From positions 281,151 to 345,150 of the forward strand of contig NZ_JAPLET010000009.1 in assembly GCF_026391055.1 (NCBI RefSeq): DNA of 64,000 bases, written 5' to 3'. The stretch is from Spirosoma sp. GTDB lineage: Bacteria; Bacteroidota; Bacteroidia; Cytophagales; Spirosomataceae. The position numbers and the translations under genes are program-made. Of this stretch, positions 1-8,000 are shown one piece after another. Each line of letters starts with the position of its first letter. The first letter of the stretch is position 1. The notes beneath the pieces are model-generated. The model saw only the letters and a list, made by a program, of their open reading frames with translations. It did no database searches and had not been told where the DNA came from.

Positions 1-592
1 TGCCGCCCTTGGCCCTGACTTTGTAGGATTCATCTTCTACGACCAGTCCCCACGCTTTGTTGGCGAAGAGTTAGATGCTGAACTAGTTAAGTCGCTGCCC
101 CGCTCGATTCGAAAGGTGGGCGTGTTCGTGAATGCCAGCCCGGATTTGATTCTGCGATCGGTAAAGAAATACGACTTTCAGTATGTACAATTACACGGCA
201 ACGAAACGCCTGACTATTGTCGGAGCCTTCGCAACCGGGGCATCAACATCATCAAAGCGTTCCGGGTCGATGAGTCGTTCAACTTCTCCATGCTGAACAA
301 CTACAAAGCTCAGTGCGACTTTTTCCTGTTCGACGCCAAAGGCGATCAACCCGGCGGCAACGGACACACCTTCGACTGGGGCATTTTAAGCCGTTACGAC
401 AACGAGAAGCCGTTTTTCATCAGTGGCGGCATCGGCCTTGACAACCTCGACCAGCTGGCCGCGCTGAAAGGCATGAAGCTCTACGGCGTCGACGTAAACA
501 GCCAGGTCGAAACATCGCCGGGGGTGAAGGACGTAGAGAAAGTAAAGGAACTCATCAACCGGCTGCGGCCTATTGAGGAAGAGGTGGAGTAA
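1..592 (+). CDS. trpF: Phosphoribosylanthranilate isomerase, 5' end cut by window edge
   Basis: This enzyme converts N-(5-phosphoribosyl)anthranilate to the 1-carboxyphenylamino ribulose phosphate in tryptophan synthesis. The reading frame is open from base 2, so the N-terminus lies outside the window. The visible part carries the family blocks GFIFY..SPRFV, VGVFVN, VQLHGNE and the C-terminal phosphate-binding FISGGIGLDN followed by YGVDVNS. A GTG at 116 could be read as a start, but it lies inside the conserved beta-strand, so the gene clearly begins upstream. It leads a tryptophan gene run with trpB and trpA downstream, interrupted by a DUF6934 cassette. The stop is TAA at 590-592. Confidence 0.95.
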   Translation, partial: AALGPDFVGFIFYDQSPRFVGEELDAELVKSLPRSIRKVGVFVNASPDLILRSVKKYDFQYVQLHGNETPDYCRSLRNRGINIIKAFRVDESFNFSMLNNYKAQCDFFLFDAKGDQPGGNGHTFDWGILSRYDNEKPFFISGGIGLDNLDQLAALKGMKLYGVDVNSQVETSPGVKDVEKVKELINRLRPIEEEVE

Positions 593-614
593 ATAAACCT
601 ATTTTATTCATAAG

Positions 615-622
615 TATATTTG
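615..622 (+). promoter_or_regulatory. Candidate -7 element (TATATTTG) before the DUF6934 gene
   Basis: TATATTTG fits the Bacteroidota -7 consensus TAnnTTTG and ends 5 bases before the ATG at 628, which would give a nearly leaderless transcript. No convincing TTG -33 element is seen at the expected distance, so the call is tentative. If real, the cassette has its own promoter rather than depending on trp operon transcription. Confidence 0.4.
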
Positions 623-627
623 AGCTT

Positions 628-1086
628 ATGAATGAGCCCGCCTATACATTACAGATAAGTAGTGATGTTTTATCTTTTACATTCGACAGTGTTAGTTCTC
701 AGAACGTAATTCATAAAGCTATTGAGTTTAGTCCTTTTCCAGCAAATGCTATCTTTTATAATCTAGCCTTGCTTGATGTTGATGAAGATGGTACAACCAA
801 TGACTTAGCTATCAGCAATAATCAGGATATGAACCGAGTTATTGCTACTGTTTTTAAGGCTATGCGGGCATTTTTCGAGAAACACCCAAACAAGCTGGTT
901 TACTTTAAAGGCAGTGACGAAACAGGCATACGTACCCGGTTATACAGAGCACTTATTTCAAGAGAACTGGAACAGGCTAGCGAAATGTTTGCCATTTACG
1001 GCCAACTTACCGAAGATACGTACGAGGAATTTGCGCCTAACAGACCTTATATAGCCTTCATATTTCAACTAAAGCATTCACGATGA
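628..1086 (+). CDS. DUF6934 family protein
   Basis: A 152-residue protein with no signal peptide or membrane segment, resembling DUF6934 proteins scattered in Bacteroidota. Recognisable blocks are FYNLALLDVDEDG, DLAISNNQDMNRV and a KLVYFKGSDETGIRTRLYR stretch with conserved Arg residues, followed by an acidic/aromatic FAIYGQL segment. Function is unknown. Its stop overlaps the next start (ATGA at 1083-1086), so the two are translationally coupled. Base composition is unlike the flanking trp genes: lines 661-720 and 721-780 have 19 and 20 G/C of 60, against 38 of 60 for trpB bases 1741-1800. I infer insertion into the trp operon by transfer. A toxin-antitoxin-like role is possible but not shown. 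Confidence 0.75.
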   Translation: MNEPAYTLQISSDVLSFTFDSVSSQNVIHKAIEFSPFPANAIFYNLALLDVDEDGTTNDLAISNNQDMNRVIATVFKAMRAFFEKHPNKLVYFKGSDETGIRTRLYRALISRELEQASEMFAIYGQLTEDTYEEFAPNRPYIAFIFQLKHSR

Positions 1087-1265
1087 GCACGACTGAACGC
1101 AAAAAGCCAGTAGTCCGGTTTAAAACGAAAGATACGCCGGAAATGACTAAAAAGGGTAAATATGAATCTGTTGAAGCTGCTTCCCGAGCCAAAATGGAGT
1201 CGGCTAAAGAGTTCGTTGCTAACCTCGATATGACGCTTTTCAGGAAAAACGGGCATGTTGAATAA
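1083..1265 (+). CDS. Small basic partner protein of the DUF6934 cassette
   Basis: A 60-residue, lysine/arginine-rich soluble protein (ERKKPVVRFKTKDTPEMTKK near the start, RKNGHVE at the end). It starts at an ATG that overlaps the stop of the DUF6934 gene by 4 bases. I recognise no domain. Translational coupling to a DUF6934 gene, small size and charge suggest a dedicated partner, for example the small half of a two-gene module. That is inference from gene order only. The longest opposite-strand frame here codes for nothing recognisable. Confidence 0.65.
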   Translation: MSTTERKKPVVRFKTKDTPEMTKKGKYESVEAASRAKMESAKEFVANLDMTLFRKNGHVE

Positions 1266-1371
1266 CTAACTTTTCTGCCACATTACTTAACGACAGTGTC
1301 AATGGAAACGACAATGTCTTCAGACGATGACGTTCTTCCGATAAAATACGCTTACTAAAGCATTGAGTATC

Positions 1372-2571
1372 ATGCAAACCACTCTTGAACCACAAACCTC
1401 ATTCGAGGTATCAAATAAAGGCTTTTATGGCCACTTCGGTGGAGCGTTCATTCCTGAAATGCTCTACCCTAATGTCGAAGAGTTACGGCAGAATTACCTG
1501 AACATCATCGCCGACCCGGCGTTTCAGGCAGAGTTCTGGCAGTTGCTCGAAGAGTATGTTGGCCGGCCAACGCCGTTGTTTCTGGCCAAACGTCTGTCGG
1601 CGCATATCGGGGCTACCATCTACCTCAAACGCGAAGACCTTTGCCATACAGGCGCGCACAAAATCAACAACACCATCGGCCAGATTCTAGTCGCGCAACG
1701 GCTGGGCAAAAAGCGCATCGTGGCCGAAACGGGCGCCGGTCAGCATGGCGTGGCAACGGCCACCGTTTGCGCCCTGATGGGCCTGGAGTGCATTGTGTAC
1801 ATGGGCAGCATCGACATGGAGCGACAGAAGCCCAATGTCGACCGGATGCGGATGCTGGGGGCCAAAGTGGTACCGGCTACGTCGGGCAGCCAGACCCTCA
1901 AAGACGCTACTAATGAAGCCATGCGTCACTGGATCAACAACCCCGTCGACACGCACTATATCATCGGTTCGGTGGTGGGTCCTCACCCCTACCCGGATAT
2001 GGTAGCCCGCTTCCAGTCGGTTATTTCCGAAGAAGTGAAGAAGCAGTTGTTAGCGAAAACAGGTAGCGAAAACCCCGATTACATGGTGGCCTGCGTAGGT
2101 GGAGGCAGTAATGCTGCCGGTGCCTTCTTCCACTACCTGAACGAGCCAACGGTACGGCTGGTAGCGGCTGAAGCCGCTGGTCAGGGTATCAGTACGGGAC
2201 ATTCGGCCGCGACTACGGCGCTGGGTAAGCCCGGCGTGTTGCACGGAAGCCGTACGATTCTGATGCAAACGGAAGATGGTCAGGTAACGGAGCCATATTC
2301 GATTTCGGCGGGTCTGGATTATCCGGGCATTGGACCGCTCCACGCGCACCTGTTCGAATCGGGCCGGGGCGATTTTTATGCCATTACGGACGATGAAGCC
2401 CTGCAAGCCGGTTTCCAGCTCAGCAAACTCGAAGGTATTATTCCGGCACTGGAAACAGCCCACGCGCTGGCCGCACTAGAGAAAATGAACCTCAACGCCA
2501 ATGATGTGGTAGTCGTATGCCTATCCGGCCGTGGCGATAAAGATTTAAGCACGTACTCGAAGTTTTTGTAG
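1372..2571 (+). CDS. trpB: Tryptophan synthase beta chain
   Basis: Makes L-tryptophan from indole and serine in the cytoplasm, in a complex with TrpA. At 399 residues it has the usual family length. The PLP lysine is K97 in the HTGAHKINN motif, and the PLP phosphate-binding loop GGGSNAAG begins at residue 243. The C-terminal LSGRGDKD block is present. I chose the ATG at 1372. A TTG nine bases upstream (1363) is in frame but adds only three residues. About 106 bases separate it from the DUF6934 cassette. The downstream gene is trpA, with a large inverted repeat between them. Confidence 0.97.
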   Translation: MQTTLEPQTSFEVSNKGFYGHFGGAFIPEMLYPNVEELRQNYLNIIADPAFQAEFWQLLEEYVGRPTPLFLAKRLSAHIGATIYLKREDLCHTGAHKINNTIGQILVAQRLGKKRIVAETGAGQHGVATATVCALMGLECIVYMGSIDMERQKPNVDRMRMLGAKVVPATSGSQTLKDATNEAMRHWINNPVDTHYIIGSVVGPHPYPDMVARFQSVISEEVKKQLLAKTGSENPDYMVACVGGGSNAAGAFFHYLNEPTVRLVAAEAAGQGISTGHSAATTALGKPGVLHGSRTILMQTEDGQVTEPYSISAGLDYPGIGPLHAHLFESGRGDFYAITDDEALQAGFQLSKLEGIIPALETAHALAALEKMNLNANDVVVVCLSGRGDKDLSTYSKFL

Positions 2572-2592
2572 TACTGTACCGACGACCCGGTT

Positions 2593-2646
2593 CGTTTAGC
2601 CGTCAGGTTTCTTGCACATCCTCAAAGTTAGCCTGACGGCTAAACG
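2593..2646. repeat. Inverted repeat between trpB and trpA
   Basis: Two perfect 15-base arms, CGTTTAGCCGTCAGG at 2593-2607 and its reverse complement at 2632-2646, enclose a 24-base loop. There is no T-run after the second arm, so it is not a typical intrinsic terminator. It resembles a dispersed extragenic palindrome, or could act as an mRNA processing or stabilising hairpin inside the trp operon. Confidence 0.8.
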
Positions 2647-2688
2647 GAGTACCAGCGCACAGGCGGCCCTGTCCTTCTTACATAACCA

Positions 2689-3495
2689 ATGACCCAAGAA
2701 CTTACTCAAAATCGCATCACTAGCCTGTTTGCGCAGAAAAGCGAACGGCTGCTGAACGTATATTTTACGGCCGGATACCCGAGCCTGAACGATACCACCA
2801 CCATTCTGCGGGGCTTACAGGCTGCGGGGGTAGACATCGTTGAAATTGGTATGCCCTACTCCGACCCTGTTGCCGATGGCGAAACCATTCAGCAAAGCAA
2901 CGGTGTCGCCTTGGACAACGGTATGTCGATTAAAACGCTTTTTGCCCAACTGGCCGATTGCCGGAACGCTACCCACGGCGAACCCATTACGGTGCCCATT
3001 CTGCTGATGGGCTATATCAATCCTGTACTACAATTTGGCGTCGAAAACTTCTGCCAGAAGTGTCAGGAAGTGGGTGTGGATGGTGTTATTCTTCCCGACC
3101 TTCCGCTGGATTTGTTTCTGGAAGAATACGCACCGATCTTCCGTCAATACGGCATTCTGAACGTTCACCTCATTACGCCCCAAACCACCGAAGAACGCAT
3201 TCGATTCATCGACGCCGAATCGGACGGATTCATTTATATGGTTTCGTCGGCAAGCATCACCGGCTCGGTGAAAGGGGTTAGTGATACGATGAAGACGTAT
3301 TTTGAGCGGATTCAGGCCATGAACCTGCGTAACCCGCGTTTGATTGGCTTCGGTATCAACAACCATGAGACCTTCGACATGGCCAGTCAATTTGCGAACG
3401 GTGCCATTGTGGGTAGCGCGTTCATCCGGCACTTGTCCGAAAAAGGTACGTCGCCCGAGAGCATTCGCGCGTTTGTAGAAACGATTCGGTCGTAA
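2689..3495 (+). CDS. trpA: Tryptophan synthase alpha chain
   Basis: Cleaves indole-3-glycerol phosphate to indole and glyceraldehyde 3-phosphate for channelling to TrpB. It has 268 residues, normal for the family. The catalytic pair aligns with Salmonella Glu49/Asp60: E52 and D63 within VEIGMPYSDPVADGETIQ. The loop-6 region (YMVSSASITG) and the phosphate-binding GFGIN and GAIVGSAFI blocks are also present. It follows trpB across a 117-base gap holding the inverted repeat, and hisIE follows 16 bases later. Confidence 0.97.
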   Translation: MTQELTQNRITSLFAQKSERLLNVYFTAGYPSLNDTTTILRGLQAAGVDIVEIGMPYSDPVADGETIQQSNGVALDNGMSIKTLFAQLADCRNATHGEPITVPILLMGYINPVLQFGVENFCQKCQEVGVDGVILPDLPLDLFLEEYAPIFRQYGILNVHLITPQTTEERIRFIDAESDGFIYMVSSASITGSVKGVSDTMKTYFERIQAMNLRNPRLIGFGINNHETFDMASQFANGAIVGSAFIRHLSEKGTSPESIRAFVETIRS

Positions 3496-3499
3496 CGAC

Positions 3500-3507
3500 T
3501 ACCTTTG
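3500..3507 (+). promoter_or_regulatory. Candidate -7 element (TACCTTTG) for hisIE
   Basis: TACCTTTG exactly fits TAnnTTTG and lies 4 bases before the hisIE ATG. The nearest upstream TTG (3473-3475) is 24 bases away, slightly longer than usual. It suggests hisIE can be transcribed separately from trpA, as a leaderless or nearly leaderless message. Confidence 0.5.
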
Positions 3508-3511
3508 CGGC

Positions 3512-4120
3512 ATGAATTCCGAGATTAACTTTGATAAGTCCCCCGACGGCCTCATTCCGGCGGTGATTCAGGATGCCGAAACCGGTAAGGTCCTGATGCT
3601 GGGGTATATGAACCGTGAGGCTTACGACAAAACCGTTGCCGAAAATGTCGTGACGTTTTTCAGCCGGAGCAAACAGCGGCTCTGGACCAAGGGCGAAACG
3701 TCCAATAACTTCCTGCACGTCCGGGAAATATTGATCGACTGCGATGGTGATACCCTCCTGATCAAATCGGCCCCCGCCGGGCCAACCTGCCATACGGGTG
3801 CCGATACCTGCTTCGATGAAGTCAATAAGGGCAAGGGCCAGTTTTTGAACTACCTGCAAAGCATTATCCACGACCGGAAGGTAAACCCATCCGACAAATC
3901 GTACACGGCCAGCCTATTCGGGCGGGGCGTCAACAAGATTGCCCAGAAAGTGGGTGAAGAAGCCGTCGAACTCGTTATCGAAGCCAAAGATGACAACGAC
4001 GACCTCTTTAAAGGGGAAGCCGCCGACCTGTTATTTCATTTTCTGGTCCTGCTGGAACAGAAAAATATGAATTTAGACGATATTGTTGCCGTGTTGCAGT
4101 CGCGTCACGTCAAACAATAG
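3512..4120 (+). CDS. hisIE: Bifunctional phosphoribosyl-AMP cyclohydrolase / phosphoribosyl-ATP pyrophosphatase
   Basis: Catalyses the second and third steps of histidine synthesis. The N-terminal HisI domain (about residues 1-110) carries the metal-binding DCDGD at 76-80 and GPTCHTG with C93/H94, then C100. The C-terminal HisE domain (about 115-202) has the EEAVELVIEAK and GEAADLLFH helices of the MazG-like pyrophosphatase fold. The 202-residue length matches fused HisIE proteins. It sits 16 bases after trpA, away from any other his gene in this window. Tryptophan and histidine synthesis share PRPP demand, but co-regulation is only inferred. Confidence 0.96.
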   Translation: MNSEINFDKSPDGLIPAVIQDAETGKVLMLGYMNREAYDKTVAENVVTFFSRSKQRLWTKGETSNNFLHVREILIDCDGDTLLIKSAPAGPTCHTGADTCFDEVNKGKGQFLNYLQSIIHDRKVNPSDKSYTASLFGRGVNKIAQKVGEEAVELVIEAKDDNDDLFKGEAADLLFHFLVLLEQKNMNLDDIVAVLQSRHVKQ

Positions 4121-4217
4121 AATCCGGTTTCATGTTCAAGATTCCGAGTTCCCTGTTTGCGGGCGCTGTTCTGCCACAGGTAACCGTACTTATTGATCAT
4201 TTAACCTCCTATCATTC

Positions 4218-4553
4218 ATGGGTCTGATTATCCGTATTCTGATTAGCGCAGTGGCCGTTTGGGTGGCTGCATATTTCATCCCCGGCGTTTCTGTTACGGG
4301 TGGTGCTGGTACTTACCTGATCGTGGCTATCGTGCTGGGCTTTCTGAACGCTTTTATCAAGCCAATCCTGACGGTGTTGACCATTCCGATCACAATTGTC
4401 ACGCTCGGCCTGTTTTTGCTGGTACTAAACGTGTTGATGGTGTATCTGACAGCGTATTTAATACCAAATTTCCACGTCAATGGCTTCATTGCGGCACTGC
4501 TGTTCAGTTTTGTTGTTTCCATTGTGACATCGCTGATTGACGCAATTGTGTAA
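4218..4553 (+). CDS. Phage-holin-family (YvlD-like) small membrane protein
   Basis: A 111-residue, very hydrophobic protein with four predicted membrane segments. They run approximately over residues 3-22, 30-50, 52-76 and 88-109. The block GFLNAFIKPILTVLTIPITI between segments 2 and 3 is typical of the family annotated as phage holin superfamily IV / YvlD (PF04020). Despite the name, these are ordinary chromosomal proteins of unknown role and there is no prophage context here. An intrinsic terminator follows. Confidence 0.85.
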   Translation: MGLIIRILISAVAVWVAAYFIPGVSVTGGAGTYLIVAIVLGFLNAFIKPILTVLTIPITIVTLGLFLLVLNVLMVYLTAYLIPNFHVNGFIAALLFSFVVSIVTSLIDAIV

Positions 4554-4578
4554 CTGATTAATTTTAGCGTACTAAAAC

Positions 4579-4614
4579 AAACGCCATTTCTTGAAGAAAT
4601 GGCGTTTGTCTTTT
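4579..4614 (+). terminator. Intrinsic terminator after the holin-family gene
   Basis: A 12-bp stem (AAACGCCATTTC at 4579-4590 with GAAATGGCGTTT at 4596-4607) and a 5-base loop are followed by a T-rich run. The ATG at 4599, which would extend RidA by 15 residues, falls inside this hairpin. I therefore reject it as the RidA start. Confidence 0.8.
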
Positions 4615-4643
4615 CTCGTTGGCCTTATTTGCCTTTACACACT

Positions 4644-5021
4644 ATGAACTTTATCCAAACCCCCAACGCTCCGGTTCCGGGCGGGCATTATTCACAGGCA
4701 GTTGTTCATAATGGACAGGTTTATGTGTCCGGCATTCTGCCCATTACCCCATCCGGCGAGAAACTGGCCAATGCCACCATTGACGAGCAAACGGAACAGA
4801 TTCTGGCCAACCTCGATGCAATTCTGCAAGCGGCCGGGAGTCAGCGTAACAACGTGCTGAAAGTAACGGTCTTTATCGCCGACATTAATGCCTGGGGCAC
4901 CATCAACCAGATTTACGCCCGGTTTTTCGGCGACCATCGCCCGGCTAGGTCCGTTGTTCCCTGCTCACCGCTGCATTACGGCTTTGGCATTGAGCTGGAA
5001 GCTATTGCGATACTGGAGTAA
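4644..5021 (+). CDS. ridA: RidA family enamine/imine deaminase
   Basis: RidA proteins hydrolyse reactive enamine/imine intermediates, such as 2-aminoacrylate released by PLP enzymes. From the ATG at 4644 the protein has 125 residues, the family norm. The conserved substrate Arg is R102 (equivalent to E. coli R105) in HRPARSVVPCSPL, and the Glu of GIELEAIAI aligns with E120. An upstream in-frame ATG lies inside a terminator hairpin and was rejected. The stop is only 5 bases from the stop of the convergent A2M gene, with no hairpin between them. Confidence 0.93.
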   Translation: MNFIQTPNAPVPGGHYSQAVVHNGQVYVSGILPITPSGEKLANATIDEQTEQILANLDAILQAAGSQRNNVLKVTVFIADINAWGTINQIYARFFGDHRPARSVVPCSPLHYGFGIELEAIAILE

Positions 5022-5026
5022 CCAGT

Positions 5027-8000
5027 TTACTTCACTTTTACCCGCTCACCCGCCGAATGGGCGGAGAACTCGGGGGCGTAGAAGCATTGAACGGTAGCGA
5101 CACCCGCTGAGAAATCGCCGGACTGGGCCACGCGCAGGTCGTACTCAAACACATGCGTACCCACAGGCAGATAGCTCATGAAGAAATCAGTGCTGCCGTC
5201 GCGGGGGGATTCGTAGTAGCCGAGTCCGTTCTGGTATTTGTAGCCCGACAAAGCCGCCACCGGCTCGAAACCCGACGCCCGACCGTCTTTCAGATGCACA
5301 TATTCCATAGCCCGATCGGTTTTGAGAAGGAGCCGAACTTTGACCAGATCGCCCGGTTTGAGAGCCGACTGCGATGCTACTGCTGTGATAACCGGACCAC
5401 CAGGCGAGTCGCGTTGCACGTAAAGCGTTTTCTGAACGGATAAGCCTGCACTGCCCGGCATCACCTGATCGAGGGATTCGAAGTGCTGCCAGTATAAAGC
5501 GCCCCAGGCCGGACCATCGCTGGTTTTGGTGATCTGTACCGCGCCCATTTCCGGTTTGATCTCCGAAGCGGCATAGGTCACTTTCTCGTAGCCCGTAATG
5601 GCATCTGACTTCGACACGCGGCTCTCAATGGGGTTTCCACCCAGTGTAACCTTTGTACTTACGCCCGTTCCAAGCCAATCGCTGCCCCGCAGCAACAGCG
5701 CGTAAACGGCCTCGGTTGTGGCTTTGGTGGACGACCACGATTGAGTCTGTTTCTGTCTCAACAACCATCGTTTCATATTATCGACCAACGTATGATCCTG
5801 CCGGATTTCATCGAACGCTTCGATCAGATACGCCTGCGTTTCGATAGGCGTTTGGTACCAGTTCAAGCCCGCTGTGTTGTCGGGCCAGTAGAGCCCCATT
5901 TCTTCCGATGTCTTAGACCGTTCGAGCAGGGATTGTAGGATACCAGCCGCCGTTTTGGTATCGCCGAAGCGGTTGAGCGCCATTGCGGACAGTGCTTGCC
6001 CCTGTAAACTTTGTGCAAGCCAGTTGGTAGCCGTATGGTGCTTCAGGTAAGCCAGTACCCCGCCATCAACCGGTTTGTCAAGGTAAAAACTACGGGCGTA
6101 CAGGTACTGCGTGGCCGAGAAGTACCACCCGCCAACAACTTTACCTTTCTTCTGCTCGGCTATCTTTTTCTGTTCAGTAACCCATTGCTTCATTTCAGTA
6201 TCGGCATACAGAATGGCGCGGGTTTGCATGTCGACCAGATCGGCTTTCAGGTCGGCCGGGAACTGAACGCCCAGCTTCTGCAAATGGCCCAGACCACTCA
6301 GAATATGCAGGGTCATGGACAAATTGGGCTCCATACCACCAAACCAACGAAACCCACCGCCCTCGGTTTGCAACTGCTTCAGTTTCTCGAATGCCTGCCT
6401 CTGCTCGCTCTCCATCCGATTGCCGTCCAGCAACTGGCCCAGTTTTGCCTGCCGTTCGGTTTCGGAGCGGGCGTCGGCCAGCCAGGGTGAGTTTTCGAGT
6501 GTCACGGCTTTCAATTCCTCGTTCGATTGAAGCGCGCTACGAGGGGGGGTCTTTTGCCATTCGGCAATCACTTGCTTAAAGGCCGGTTTGCTACCCACAA
6601 TATGAGCGGCCAGACTATTGGCATACAAGCGGCTAAACAACTGCTCGGCGCATTCGTAACGGTATTCCATCAGGTACGGCAGCGATTGCAAGGCGTACCA
6701 ACTCGGGTTGCTGGTCACCTCGACCGTGAGTCGCTCGTGCTGAACGGGCAGCTCTGGGTTCAGATTGGCCAACGGCTTCAGGGTAAATGACTTCGTTTCT
6801 TTGCCATTTACCCAGAACGGCTTCGTATCCGTAACGAGCATCCGGTTGGGCAACACGGGCACAGTAAACTCTTCGCCATCTGTGAAGCTCCCCGACTGGG
6901 CCGTCAGGCGGCAGGTTACTGCCTCCAGATTGGCCGGAACGATCAACGTCCAACCCACTGCCTGACCCTGTCCGGCGGCTACGGAAACGCTCGTCTGCTG
7001 ATTGTTCAGTTTGAGTTTCTGATGAATCGGTTCGCCGGTGAGGGCGTCCAGCAAAGCCAGATTGGCCGTTACGGACAAACTCTTATCGCTTAGATTGTTG
7101 ATACGGGCCGTTACGCGGATGGTGTCGCCTTCTCGGAAGAAGCGGGGTGCGTTGGCCGTAATCATCAGTTCTTTCTGCGTGATGATCTCGCGTTCGAGGG
7201 TGCCCGTCTTCATGTCTTTGGTATGCGCAAAGGCCAGCAGCCGCCAGCGGGTCAGGGCCTCGGGCATGGTGAATTTGAGCACGACCCGCCCGTCTTTATC
7301 CGTTTGCGCCTGCGGGATGAAGAAAGCCGTTTCGTTGAAATTTTTGCGGGGGTTTATGGACGGGACAATCGGTTGAGCCTCCGTTGGCATGACGCCTGGT
7401 ACCTTCGATGCCAGCATTGCATCAGCGCTTATAAACTTATTCAAAGCACCCTCTGCTCTTGGAGCTGCCATGGCTACGGCTCCTGTTACATCCCTCCTTT
7501 TTTGTGTGCCATATCCAGTTACGACCACTTCATTCAGGGCCGTTGCATCAGGTATCAGTTGAATCGTTTTCGACTTATGCGCAAGCACGACTTCCTGCGC
7601 TTTATAGCCCACCCAGGAGAAAACAAGGGTTATTTCTTTAGCTTTAGGTGTTGTGTTGATCGAAAACTTGCCTTTGGCATCCGAAACAACCCCTTTATCG
7701 GTTCCTTTTATTAATATACTTATTCCCGGTGCCACCGACCCATCTTTATACGTTGCTGTTCCGGTAATCGTTTTGCCCGTCCGGCTCACACTTATTCGAA
7801 TGGCATCGTTCGACACCTTTAGCGGAGCCAGACCGAACGGACGACTGCCATATATATTGAACCGATACCCCAGCCAGCCTAACTGGTCATACTGGCGCTC
7901 AGGAGCAGTCGGCTGCGGACGATACCGGTAAGATAGTGCCTGGCTACCCTGCACACCAAACGCCTGCGACTCCCAACTACCGAAAGCTGGTGAGTAAGGC

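Noticed and set aside
4218..4553. Phage holin as evidence of a prophage
   Set aside because: The family is common on bacterial chromosomes, and no other phage gene is present.
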